Source: Aureimonas sp. Leaf427
GTDB lineage: Bacteria > Pseudomonadota > Alphaproteobacteria > Rhizobiales > Rhizobiaceae
NCBI RefSeq assembly: GCF_001425485.1
Contig: NZ_LMQW01000052.1
Location: 42,224 to 106,223 of the forward strand
DNA: 64,000 bases
Reading direction: 5' to 3'
Shown here: positions 16,764 to 24,975 of the stretch, piece after piece
Numbering within the stretch: position 1 is the first letter of the stretch
How the letters are laid out: each line of letters begins with the position of its first letter
The notes under the pieces: model-generated
What the model saw: only the letters and a program-made list of their open reading frames with translations
What the model was told of the DNA's origin: nothing
Databases searched by the model: none
Program-made: the position numbers and the translations under genes

Positions 16764-18938
16764 TCAGGCGGCGCGGGCGTAGCGCTTCGGGGCGCGGGCG
16801 CCGCGCTGGGGCGCGGCATCGGCGACGGCGAAGCGGCCGACCGCGTCGGACAGGCGCTGCGCCTCCCCGACCAGCGCGTGGCTCGCGGCGGTGGACTGCT
16901 CCACCATCGCGGCGTTCTGCTGGGTCACCTGATCCATCTGATTGACCGCGACGTTCACCTCGGCAAGGCCCGTCGCCTGTTCGCGGGCGGACAGGGCGAT
17001 GTCGCTGACGATCTGCGTGATCTCCAGGACCTGGTTGACGATGCGCCCGAGCGAGCGGCCGGTCTCGCCGACGAGATGCACGCCCCGCTCGACCTGGGAC
17101 GAGGAGGTCGAGATCAGCGTCTTGATCTCCTTGGCGGCCTCGGCCGAGCGCTGGGCGAGCCCGCGCACTTCCTGGGCGACGACCGCGAAGCCTCTGCCGG
17201 CTTCGCCCGCACGCGCCGCCTCGACGCCGGCATTCAGCGCGAGGAGGTTCGTCTGGAAGGCGATTTCGTCGATCACGCCGATGATCTTGCCGATCTGGTC
17301 GGACGAGGTCTCGATCTCGCCCATCGCGGCCACGGCATTCTCGACGATGGCGCTCGACTTCTCCGCATCCTGGCGCGCGGCGGCGACGACGGACTGGGCG
17401 TGGATCGCGCCCTCGGCCGTCTTGCGCACGGTCACGGTGATCTCGTTCAGGGTTGCGGCGGTCTCTTCGAGCGAGGCGGCCTGCTGCTCGGTGCGGCGCG
17501 AGAGATCGTCGGCGGCCTGCCCGATCTCGCTGGAGCCGCCGGCAATGGTCGCGGAGCTGGAGACGACGCGCGAGATCGCGTTCTCGAGCTGCTCGATCGC
17601 GCCGTTGAAGTCCAGGCGCAGGCGCTCGTAGTCGCCGGGCAGTTCCTCGGTCATGCGGGCCGTCAGGTTGCCGTCGGCCAGCGCCTGGATGCCGGCGCCG
17701 AACTTCTCCACGACGAAGGCGCGCTCGCGGGCGATGGCGGCCTTGGCGGTCTCCTCGTCGGCAAGCCGCTTGGCCTCGGCCGCCTGCTGGCGGTTCGCCA
17801 TGGCCGCCGCGTCCGTGCGCTGGCGCTCGTTGGCGGAGTCCTTGAAGACCTGCGTCGCGCCCGCCATCGCGCCGATCTCGTCGCCGCGCCCGACGCCGGG
17901 AATGGCGGTGGCGAGGTCGCCGGCGGCAAGCCGCAGCATGGCGTCGGTCATGGCCTTGATCGGCTTCGTGATGCCGCGGGCGATGAGGGCGGCGAGGACG
18001 ACACCGATGAGAACGGCGAAGCCGGCGGCCAGGATCGAGTTCGTATAGGCCTCGTCGGCGGCCGCCTTGGTCTCCGTGCGCGTCCGCTCCGTGTTGGCGA
18101 GCGTCTCGTCGCGGACCTTCAGCATGTCGGCGGAAAGCTGCCGGCCGAGATCCGCGACCTTGGCGAGGCCCTCCTCGCGCTGATCGACGGCCTCGCGCAG
18201 AGCCGCGACGCCGGCAAAGAGCGCCTCCAGATTGGTGCGGCCCTCGACGACGAGGGGATTGCGGGCGACGCGCGGACCCATCCGGCCGAACTGGTCGAAC
18301 TTGCGCTCGGCATCGCGCAGCGCGACCTGCGCGTCGCCGATCTCGGTCTGCGACCCCGTGAACTGGAAGCTGCGCATCAGCATGCGCGCGGTGAGGACGC
18401 GGTCCTGGATGACCGAGATCGCGCCGATATCCTCGAAGTCGCCGATGCGCGTGAGCATGGTCGCGACCGTCGAGCTCATCGCGCCGACCGCGGTGGCGGC
18501 GGCGCCGCGCGCCTCGTCCACGCGGTCCTGGCTGCCGGAAAGGCCCGTATCGCCGACGAGAAGCGGCCGCATGCCGGTCCGCACGTCGTCCAGCGCCTTG
18601 GTCCAGGCGGCCTTGCGCGCCGGGTCGATCGTCGCGGCGATGCGGTCCGTGAGGCCCTGCTCCAGCGAAGCGAGCGCCGTCTCGACGCTCTGCTGGTTCG
18701 CCTCGTTGTTGAGGGCCGCCAAGGCGGAGGTCGAGAGCTGGAGCTGGAACAGCTGAGCCTGGAGATCGGAGGCCTTCACCGCATTGTTGGAGCGCGCGGC
18801 GTAGTGGTCGAAGGACGCGCCGAGCCCCGAGATGCGCGTCACCCCGTAGCCGGCGATCGCCAGGAGAAGCAGGAGGACGACCGCGAAGCCGAGAAAGAGT
18901 TTGGTGCCGATGCCGAACGTGGTGCGGGCTTGGATCAT
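16764..18938 (-). CDS. methyl-accepting chemotaxis protein
   Basis: This 724-residue inner-membrane chemoreceptor has TM1 at about 14-35, a helical periplasmic ligand-binding region of about 260 residues (four-helix-bundle style, many Ala/Leu heptads), TM2 near 297-318, then a HAMP domain and a long cytoplasmic coiled coil. The conserved signalling tip, EIAFQTNLLALNAGVEAARA, is intact, so coupling to CheA/CheW is expected. No C-terminal CheR-binding pentapeptide is seen; the protein ends KRYARAA. It lies 85 bases downstream of a periplasmic sugar-binding protein gene on the same strand, which suggests that the receptor responds to that loaded binding protein. A strong terminator follows. Confidence 0.95.
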   Translation of the reverse strand: MIQARTTFGIGTKLFLGFAVVLLLLLAIAGYGVTRISGLGASFDHYAARSNNAVKASDLQAQLFQLQLSTSALAALNNEANQQSVETALASLEQGLTDRIAATIDPARKAAWTKALDDVRTGMRPLLVGDTGLSGSQDRVDEARGAAATAVGAMSSTVATMLTRIGDFEDIGAISVIQDRVLTARMLMRSFQFTGSQTEIGDAQVALRDAERKFDQFGRMGPRVARNPLVVEGRTNLEALFAGVAALREAVDQREEGLAKVADLGRQLSADMLKVRDETLANTERTRTETKAAADEAYTNSILAAGFAVLIGVVLAALIARGITKPIKAMTDAMLRLAAGDLATAIPGVGRGDEIGAMAGATQVFKDSANERQRTDAAAMANRQQAAEAKRLADEETAKAAIARERAFVVEKFGAGIQALADGNLTARMTEELPGDYERLRLDFNGAIEQLENAISRVVSSSATIAGGSSEIGQAADDLSRRTEQQAASLEETAATLNEITVTVRKTAEGAIHAQSVVAAARQDAEKSSAIVENAVAAMGEIETSSDQIGKIIGVIDEIAFQTNLLALNAGVEAARAGEAGRGFAVVAQEVRGLAQRSAEAAKEIKTLISTSSSQVERGVHLVGETGRSLGRIVNQVLEITQIVSDIALSAREQATGLAEVNVAVNQMDQVTQQNAAMVEQSTAASHALVGEAQRLSDAVGRFAVADAAPQRGARAPKRYARAA

Positions 18939-19023
18939 GGCGAGCTACCTGGGCGGATGGATGCGGGGGGACGACGAGCGGCCGCGAAAGCGCCGGCCGA
19001 CGCGGATCGGTTCGTGGCGCGGA

Positions 19024-20064
19024 TCAGTTCGTGGCGTAGTCGGGCAGGCTCTTGGCGGTCATCACCGATTGCGGCGAGACGACCCAGCCGGGCACCGGCT
19101 GGCAGGCGAGAAGGCGCAGGCCCGTCTGGATGGCGAGCGCGCCTTCCTTGGGCGGAAACTGGGCCGTCGTGCCCTCCAGCGTTCCCTTGGCGATGGCCTC
19201 CTTGGCGGGCAGGACGCCGTCGGTGCCGACGACCACGACGTCGTCGAGCCGGTCGAGCTTGGCCAGCGCATCGACGACGCCGAGCGCCATCAGGTCGCTA
19301 TTGGCGTAGATGCCCCGGATGCCGGGCTGGTCCGCCATGATCTGGAGCGTGGCGGCCATGGCCGTCTCGCGCGCCCAGTCGGCCGTCCGGCTCGCGACGA
19401 GCGTCAGGTTCGGATAGGCCTGAAGGCCCGTCTTGAACCCCTTCACGCGATCGATCCGGTAGGGCGAGGTCAGCTCGCCCTCGATTTGCGCGACGAGGGC
19501 GCCGCCCGGGAACTGCTCGTGCAGGAACTCCGCCGCCTTCGCGCCGAGCGCGACGTGGTCGGTGCCGATATGGGTCCGCACGCCCTCGGGCTTCAGGTTG
19601 ATCGAGATGGTCGGAATGCCCCGCGCGTTCGCCTTGTCGATGACGCTGCGAAGATTGGTGGCGTTGATCGGCGTCAGGAGGAGGACGTCGGGATTGGTCG
19701 CGAGCGCGGCTTCCGCGACGGCCAGCTGCTCGCTTTCGGAAATGCGGTCCTTGGGAGCGGTCGATTCGACGGAGACGCCGAGACGCCCCGCCTCGCTGCG
19801 CAGGCCGGCCATGACCTCCGACCAGAACGGGTCGTCGAGGAACTGCGTGACATAGGCGAATTTCAGCGGCTTGGACGAGGGCGAGAGCACGCCGAAGCGG
19901 CTGTCGAGGTCCGAGGAGGGGATGCGAGCCGAGAGGACGGAAGCATCCGCGGGGCAGGCGACGCCCGCTTCCGCGGCCCGCGGCGCGAGCGCCGTGGAGG
20001 CCGCGAAAATCGACAACCCGGCGGCATAGACCGCGTTCCTGCGCTGAAAGATCCGTCGCGACAT
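19024..20064 (-). CDS. periplasmic sugar-binding protein (RbsB-like), likely partner of the chemoreceptor
   Basis: This 346-residue protein has an N-terminal signal sequence (basic MSRRIFQRR, hydrophobic core, AEA cleavage near residue 33). The mature domain is of the periplasmic-binding-protein-4 fold: LKFAYVTQFLDDPFWSEVM, THIGTDHVALGAKAAEFL and VVVVGTDGVLPAKEAI are typical. No ATPase or permease adjoins it; the next gene on the strand is the chemoreceptor at 16764-18938. It may therefore serve as a chemotaxis sensor, or feed an importer encoded elsewhere. The 276 bases upstream (20065-20340) contain no gene, but their first ~70 bases are AT-rich and probably hold the promoter. Confidence 0.88.
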   Translation of the reverse strand: MSRRIFQRRNAVYAAGLSIFAASTALAPRAAEAGVACPADASVLSARIPSSDLDSRFGVLSPSSKPLKFAYVTQFLDDPFWSEVMAGLRSEAGRLGVSVESTAPKDRISESEQLAVAEAALATNPDVLLLTPINATNLRSVIDKANARGIPTISINLKPEGVRTHIGTDHVALGAKAAEFLHEQFPGGALVAQIEGELTSPYRIDRVKGFKTGLQAYPNLTLVASRTADWARETAMAATLQIMADQPGIRGIYANSDLMALGVVDALAKLDRLDDVVVVGTDGVLPAKEAIAKGTLEGTTAQFPPKEGALAIQTGLRLLACQPVPGWVVSPQSVMTAKSLPDYATN

Positions 20065-20340
20065 GCCAGCTATCCGGTTCTGGAAAACAAGTATCCTAAA
20101 ATACGCAGTGACCCTTTAAAAATTGGTGATGCGGACTCAAGAATGGGACGGCGAAGCCCTGGAAACCCTGGCCTTTCCGGACCGCCGCGCAGGAGGGCGC
20201 GGCGTCGCGCGCTCCCGATCGACGAGCCCGGCGCATCCGTCCGTTGAAATCATGACGAATTTCGTAACGGCATCCGAGCTTTTCGGTGTTCGGATAAAGG
20301 ACAGGTCCGTTCGCTTTCCGTGCAGCGTCGTTCGCTCGGC

Positions 20341-20733
20341 TTATTCTTCGGAGCGATCGGCCTCGTCCCGGTTCCGCTCGTATCGCCGGTTCAGGGGAAA
20401 CGGCGGCAGCCAGGCCTCGCGGCGGACGGTCCAGAGTTCGTAGGTCGGCGTGAACAGGTCGGTGCCGTCGAAGGCGCCGAGGGCGAGCTCGATCTCGTCG
20501 TCGCTCCGACCGAAGACCGAAGAGCCGCAGCGTGGGCAGAAGGACCGCCCGGCATAGGTGCCGACCTCGCCCTCGATCGCCACGGCCTCTGCGGGAAAGA
20601 TGGCGGAGGCGTGGAAGAGCGCGCCGTGATGCTTGCGGCAGTCGAGACAATGGCAGAGGCCGACCCGGTATGGCCGTCCCGTCGCCACGAAGCGCACGTC
20701 GCCGCACAGGCAGCCGCCGGTCCACCGATCCAT
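20341..20733 (-). CDS. GFA-domain zinc protein
   Basis: This 130-residue cytosolic protein belongs to the GFA (glutathione-dependent formaldehyde-activating enzyme) superfamily, also called the Mss4-like fold. All zinc-ligand cysteines are in place: C8-x-C10, C27-x-C29-xx-C32 and C66-xx-C69. Only some family members act on the glutathione-formaldehyde adduct; most are of unknown function, and this one is not in a formaldehyde operon. A GGGAGAAG ribosome site lies upstream of the ATG. It is the last gene of the minus-strand run that begins at 28875, but its gap from the preceding gene (58 bases) does not prove co-transcription. Confidence 0.88.
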   Translation of the reverse strand: MDRWTGGCLCGDVRFVATGRPYRVGLCHCLDCRKHHGALFHASAIFPAEAVAIEGEVGTYAGRSFCPRCGSSVFGRSDDEIELALGAFDGTDLFTPTYELWTVRREAWLPPFPLNRRYERNRDEADRSEE

Positions 20734-20791
20734 GTCCGCTTCTCCCAGATGGCTTTCACCTCGAGCAGCCTCTCGCGGACAGGCCCGCCCG

Positions 20792-21433
20792 TCAACGCAG
20801 GAGGCCGTCCGCCGCGAAGGCGTCCCAGTCCTTCAGCTCCATCGTCCTGCCGTCGGCCGAGGCCTTCCGCTTCGCGCCCGCCGGCCCCGCGCCGGCTCCC
20901 TTGCCGGCCCGCGTCAGCGCGGCCTTGCCCGCCGCGCGGCGTCTGGCTTCGGCCGTCGCCTTCGCGTCCTCCTCCCGCCAGAGCGAGGGCAGGTCGCGGT
21001 CGAGCACGTCCTCGATCTGCCGGGGATCGAAGACATGGAAGGTCACGGTCCTGGCGCGGCCGCGCAGCTTGACGGTCCGTGTGCCCGCGCTCGCGAGCCG
21101 GCCGTCCTTGGTCCATTTCAGCCGCTCGCGCGGCGCGATGGCGAGGATGTCGTCCACCTCGCCCGGCAGGACCGGCAAGCTGTCGATGGTGGAGAGAACC
21201 GTCTCGACGATCCGGGAGGCGGCCGCGAACCGCTCGTCCTCGCCGGCCGGAACGGCGAGGCGGATGCGGCCGTCCGCGACGGTCAGGCGCTTGCGGTCGG
21301 GAAAGGGCAGCCGCGCCTTGATCTCGCGCTCGATGCCCTGGCCGCGCACGGACGACCCGAGCGCCGCCCGCGCCGGAAACGGCCATTCGGCGGCAAGGAC
21401 GGGGGAAGCGTGCGGGGTCTCGACGGATGCCAT
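20792..21433 (-). CDS. hypothetical protein with basic Ala/Lys-rich C-terminus
   Basis: I do not recognise this 213-residue protein. The first ~130 residues look folded and soluble, with beta-type segments such as RTVKLRGRARTVTFHVFDP. Residues ~145-195 are a low-complexity Ala/Lys/Arg/Gly stretch that is probably disordered or nucleic-acid-binding. No signal peptide or membrane segment is seen. It lies between the amidohydrolase and GFA genes on the same strand. Nothing ties it to sugar metabolism other than position. Confidence 0.65.
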   Translation of the reverse strand: MASVETPHASPVLAAEWPFPARAALGSSVRGQGIEREIKARLPFPDRKRLTVADGRIRLAVPAGEDERFAAASRIVETVLSTIDSLPVLPGEVDDILAIAPRERLKWTKDGRLASAGTRTVKLRGRARTVTFHVFDPRQIEDVLDRDLPSLWREEDAKATAEARRRAAGKAALTRAGKGAGAGPAGAKRKASADGRTMELKDWDAFAADGLLR

Positions 21434-21519
21434 GATCCCGAAACGACGATCCCCGCCAAACCTTTCCCTCCGGCCCGCGGCGAACGCGGCGGAATGCCGA
21501 AACGCCGGACCGGCGACGA

Positions 21520-22392
21520 TCAGCTGCCCGCGGCGCCGAAGGACCGGCCCTTGCCGTAGAAGGCGGCGGCGTTGTCACCGAAGATCTTGGCGAGGGCGGC
21601 CGGGCCGAAATGCTCGCCGAGCAGCGTTCGGGCGAGGGCGCCGACCTCGGCATAGGAGGCGGCGAGCGTCGCCACCGGCCAGTCGCTGCCGAACATCAGC
21701 CGGTCCTCGCCGAAGATGTCCGCGACATGGGCGACGAAGGGGCGGAAGGCCTCGGGACGCCAGTCCTCGGCGGCCTCCGTCACCATGCCGGAGACCTTGC
21801 AGGAAACGTTGGGGAAGGCCGCGACCGCGGCGAGATCGGCGCGCCAGGGGTCGAGGTCGCCGGCGGCGATGGAGGGCTTGGAGAGGTGGTCGACGACCGC
21901 GCGCAGCCCCGGCACGGCCTCGAGGGCCTTCGCCACATGCGGCAGATGGCGGGGAAAGGTCAGGATGTCGAAGGCGACATCCATCTCGGCGACGAGACGC
22001 AGATGGTCGAGGACGCGGGGGCGCAGGATGAAGGCATCGTCTTCCAGGCCCTGCAGCATCGGGCGCAATCCGACGAAGAGCGGGTTGCCGGCATAGTGTT
22101 CGAGGCGCTCGGGAAAGGTCTCGGCCTCCATGTCCAGCCAGCCGACGACGCCGGCCACGAAGTCGGTGCGCTCGGCGATGCCGAGGAGGAAGTCCGTCTC
22201 GGCCTCCGTCTCGGCGGCCTGGACGAGGATCGTCCGGTCGATGCCGGCGCGCGCCAGATGCGGGCGCAGGTCGTCGGGCAGGAAATCGCGCAGGAGCGGC
22301 GCGACATGCTCGCCCATCCAGCCGTAGTCGCCGCGGGCGACCTGCCAGAAGTGCTGGTGGCTGTCGATCGAGAGGCGCGGACGGACGCTCAT
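21520..22392 (-). CDS. amidohydrolase_2 family lactonase, candidate L-fucono-1,5-lactonase
   Basis: This 290-residue cytosolic TIM-barrel metal hydrolase has the family HxH motif DSHQHFW (His12, His14), a later VDHLSKP segment and FGSDWPV carrying the late catalytic Asp. COG3618 members open sugar lactones (L-fuconolactone, rhamnonolactone) or related rings. It overlaps the FucU gene by four bases, so the two are translated together. Mutarotase followed by lactonase is the order expected for oxidative L-fucose or L-galactose/D-arabinose breakdown. The substrate assignment is inference from context. Confidence 0.85.
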   Translation of the reverse strand: MSVRPRLSIDSHQHFWQVARGDYGWMGEHVAPLLRDFLPDDLRPHLARAGIDRTILVQAAETEAETDFLLGIAERTDFVAGVVGWLDMEAETFPERLEHYAGNPLFVGLRPMLQGLEDDAFILRPRVLDHLRLVAEMDVAFDILTFPRHLPHVAKALEAVPGLRAVVDHLSKPSIAAGDLDPWRADLAAVAAFPNVSCKVSGMVTEAAEDWRPEAFRPFVAHVADIFGEDRLMFGSDWPVATLAASYAEVGALARTLLGEHFGPAALAKIFGDNAAAFYGKGRSFGAAGS

Positions 22393-22811
22393 GGCCGCAC
22401 CACGCCCTTGCGCAGGATGATGTTGCCGTAGAGCTGCCGCTCGCCCGAGGAGACGACGGCATAGGCCCGGGCGGTCCGCGCGACGAACTCGGCGGGCTCG
22501 ATCACCTCCATGCCGACCGCGCGCCCTTCCGCCCGCTCGGCGATGCGCGCGAATCCCTCGTACATCGCTTCCGTCCCGGCGGGGCCCTTCATCACGGCCA
22601 GCGGGGCGTCGGAGAAGTCGTCGAGGGGGAGGAGCGAAAGGATCGCCTCCAGGATGTCGTCGGTCGACGCGCCCGGCAGCTCGACGAGCCGGGTCGCGAG
22701 ATTGGCGGCCCCGAAATTGGCGTCGCCGATGGCGATCTCGTTGCCATGGCCCATGTCGGCGAGGATGGCGAGAAGCCGTCCGGTGAGGAGGGGATGAAGG
22801 GTCTTCAGCAT
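22389..22811 (-). CDS. fucU: L-fucose mutarotase (FucU-like)
   Basis: This 140-residue FucU/RbsD-fold enzyme should interconvert alpha- and beta-L-fucose (or a related sugar) so that the dehydrogenase receives its preferred anomer. Key features are DMGHGNEIAIGD with His22 and Asp30, and the C-terminal YGNIILRKGVV with Tyr128, both characteristic of FucU. The start at 22811 is the first Met that gives the canonical family N-terminus MLKTLHPLL. It is followed by the overlapping lactonase gene. It differs clearly from the other FucU-like gene at 855-1301, so the two probably serve different sugars. Confidence 0.88.
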   Translation of the reverse strand: MLKTLHPLLTGRLLAILADMGHGNEIAIGDANFGAANLATRLVELPGASTDDILEAILSLLPLDDFSDAPLAVMKGPAGTEAMYEGFARIAERAEGRAVGMEVIEPAEFVARTARAYAVVSSGERQLYGNIILRKGVVRP

Positions 22812-22872
22812 GGATACGGCCTCGAAGGGGCGAAGGGCGGGGTGAGCCGTCGCGCCCCGGCCTCTGCCGGAG

Positions 22873-22993
22873 CGCTCCGATCGAGCGGAGCCAAGGTTCC
22901 GGCTCGAGACTCGTCTGATTTCGGTCGTGTTCGGGGATGACCGGTTTCCACCGATCCGGGCGAACTCTCGGGGCGATCGTCCCGCCGGCTCTA
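22873..22993 (-). repeat. diverged family B repeat between permease and fucU genes
   Basis: Read on the minus strand, this stretch shares the order of motifs of the two well-conserved family B repeats (26560-26664, 31400-31504): GAGAGTTCGCC, then GGATCGGTGGAAACCGGTCATCCC, then GACCGAAATCAGACGA. It is preceded by CTCTAGAG at the permease stop codon. Identity is modest, so its edges are approximate. Confidence 0.5.
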
Positions 22994-23986
22994 GAGCTTG
23001 GCGCGCGTCTTGCGCCGCGTCCAGACGACGAGGGCGACGCCCGCGATGAGCAGCGCCGCGCGCACGAGCTGGCGCTGGGAATCGGTCCAGCCGAGCAGCG
23101 CCGCGCCGCTGAGGAGCACGCCGAGAAGGAGGACGCCGGTGATCGTGCCCGCCACGTTCGGCTTGCCCATCTTCAGCGCCATGCCGCCGAGCAGCACCGC
23201 CGTCAGCCCGTCGATGAAATAGGAGGAGCCGATATAGGGCTGGCCGGAGGAGAGATCGGCGCAGAGGAGGACGCCCGCCAGCGCCGAGACGGTGCCGGAC
23301 AGGACGTAGAGCATGAAGAGCAGCCGCCCGGATGGAACGCCGGCCTGCTCCACGGCATGCGGGTTCTGCTCCATGGCGTAGATGTAGTGGCCGAAGGTCG
23401 TGCGGTCCTGCAGGAACCAGGCGAGCGCGTAGAGCGCGGCGACGAGCAGCGCCAGGACCGGCACGATGCCGAGATCGGCATCGACCAGGGCGCCGGCGAA
23501 CCCCGTCGTGTTCAAAGGGATGGAGGTGCCCTTGCCGATGGCGGCGGCGACCGAGCCGGCGAGGCCGCCGGTCGCGATGGTGATGACGAGCGCCGGCAGC
23601 TGCATCCACGCCACGAGGAAGCCGTTGAGAAGCCCGACGAGCACGCCCGCCGCGATGGCGACGATCGCGGCCACGGGCCAGCCAAAGCCGGAGGAGACGA
23701 GGCCGGCGACGATCATGGTGGAGAGGGCGGCGACCGACATGAAGCTGACGTCGATCTCGCCGGCCGCGATGATCCAGGTGAGCCCCAGGAACATCAGCGC
23801 GGAGATCGAGGCGGAGCGCAGGATGTCGTTGACGTTTCCGGCGCTGGCGAAGCTCGGCCGAAGCCAGGAGAAGACGGCGACGAGAGCCAGGAGCAGGATG
23901 AGGAGCCCGTAGCGCACGAGGAAGCGCCTGGCATCGAAGCCGCCATCCGGTGCGGCTCGGGTCTGTCTTGTCATGACGGCGCTCAT
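22991..23986 (-). CDS. CUT2-type sugar ABC importer, second permease (RbsC-like)
   Basis: This 331-residue inner-membrane permease has about nine hydrophobic segments and the family stretch MFLGLTWIIAAGEIDVSFMS near residues 84-103. Family members usually have GGIDLS at this point; here it reads AGEIDVS, a conserved variation shared with the partner permease's QFDLSFPG. It overlaps the other permease gene by four bases. The use of two different permeases, rather than a homodimer, suggests a heterodimeric channel. Its TAG stop lies in a CTCTAGAG sequence at the edge of a diverged repeat. Confidence 0.92.
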   Translation of the reverse strand: MSAVMTRQTRAAPDGGFDARRFLVRYGLLILLLALVAVFSWLRPSFASAGNVNDILRSASISALMFLGLTWIIAAGEIDVSFMSVAALSTMIVAGLVSSGFGWPVAAIVAIAAGVLVGLLNGFLVAWMQLPALVITIATGGLAGSVAAAIGKGTSIPLNTTGFAGALVDADLGIVPVLALLVAALYALAWFLQDRTTFGHYIYAMEQNPHAVEQAGVPSGRLLFMLYVLSGTVSALAGVLLCADLSSGQPYIGSSYFIDGLTAVLLGGMALKMGKPNVAGTITGVLLLGVLLSGAALLGWTDSQRQLVRAALLIAGVALVVWTRRKTRAKL

Positions 23987-24975
23987 GAACGGGCCTCGCG
24001 CGAGGGGGACCGGCCGGCCTCTCGGAACCGGCGGAAGGCTTCGGCGATCTTCGGATCGAAGAGGGCGATGGCGGAGATCAGGACGATCGAGACGATGGCG
24101 TCGGAGTAGAAATACGGCACCGCGAGAAGGGTGAAGCCGTTCAGCATGGCCGACATCAGAAGCGTGCTCGCGACGGTCGCGGGGACCGAGGCGGTGCCGA
24201 AGAGGGCGGCGCCGAGATAGACGGCGGCATAGGCCGGCATGAGAAGCTGGTTGCCGGCGGTGACGTTCGCCGCACCCGAGGAGGCGACGAGAAGCGTGAT
24301 GGCAAGGCAGGACAGCGCGCCCGAGACCGCGAAGGCGGCGAGCACGTAGAGCTTCACGCGGACGCCGGAGAAGACCGCCGAGACGCGGTTCTCGCCGGTC
24401 GCGTAGAAGGCGTTTCCGAAGCGCGAGCCGTGCAGCACGACGGCCGCCACAATCGCCGCGAGCCCGAGGATCGCGACGGGCGCGTCGATGCCGAAATACT
24501 TCGCGTCGTTGAGATCGAGGATGCCCGACATGAAGAAGTTCTTCGAGATCGAGGTGCCGTTCGAATAGAAGTAGGAGAGCCCGACCGCCGCGCCGCCGGT
24601 GGCGATCGTCGCCACGATGTCGGGAAGGCGAAGATAGGCCACCGCGAACCCGTTGATCAGCCCGCAGAGGAGCCCGACGCCGACGGCGCCGAGCACGCCG
24701 ACGGCGACGCCGTAGCGGCCCGCGATCAGCCAGCCGAGCGTCATGGCGCCGAGCGAGGCGATGCCGGGAAAGGAGAGGTCGAACTGGCGGACCACGATGA
24801 CGAAGGTCAGTCCCAGCGCCGCCAGTCCCTGCACGGCCATGTGGCGGAGGAGGGCGTGGATGTTCTCCGGCGAGAGATAGCTCGGCGAGAGGCTGGCGAA
24901 GACCAGCGCGACGAGGGCGAGGAGGGCGAGGAAGGCCGCCGTGCGCATGAGGAGCGGGTGGGCTTTGCTTGTCAT
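23983..24975 (-). CDS. CUT2-type sugar ABC importer, first permease (RbsC-like)
   Basis: This 330-residue inner-membrane permease has the LGLTFVIVVRQFDLSFPGIA region near residues 55-75 and a series of hydrophobic segments to about residue 315. It overlaps the ATPase gene upstream and the second permease gene downstream by four bases each, so the three proteins are made in a coupled fashion. The set probably imports L-fucose or a similar deoxy or methyl sugar, judged only from the adjacent catabolic genes. Confidence 0.92.
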   Translation of the reverse strand: MTSKAHPLLMRTAAFLALLALVALVFASLSPSYLSPENIHALLRHMAVQGLAALGLTFVIVVRQFDLSFPGIASLGAMTLGWLIAGRYGVAVGVLGAVGVGLLCGLINGFAVAYLRLPDIVATIATGGAAVGLSYFYSNGTSISKNFFMSGILDLNDAKYFGIDAPVAILGLAAIVAAVVLHGSRFGNAFYATGENRVSAVFSGVRVKLYVLAAFAVSGALSCLAITLLVASSGAANVTAGNQLLMPAYAAVYLGAALFGTASVPATVASTLLMSAMLNGFTLLAVPYFYSDAIVSIVLISAIALFDPKIAEAFRRFREAGRSPSREARS

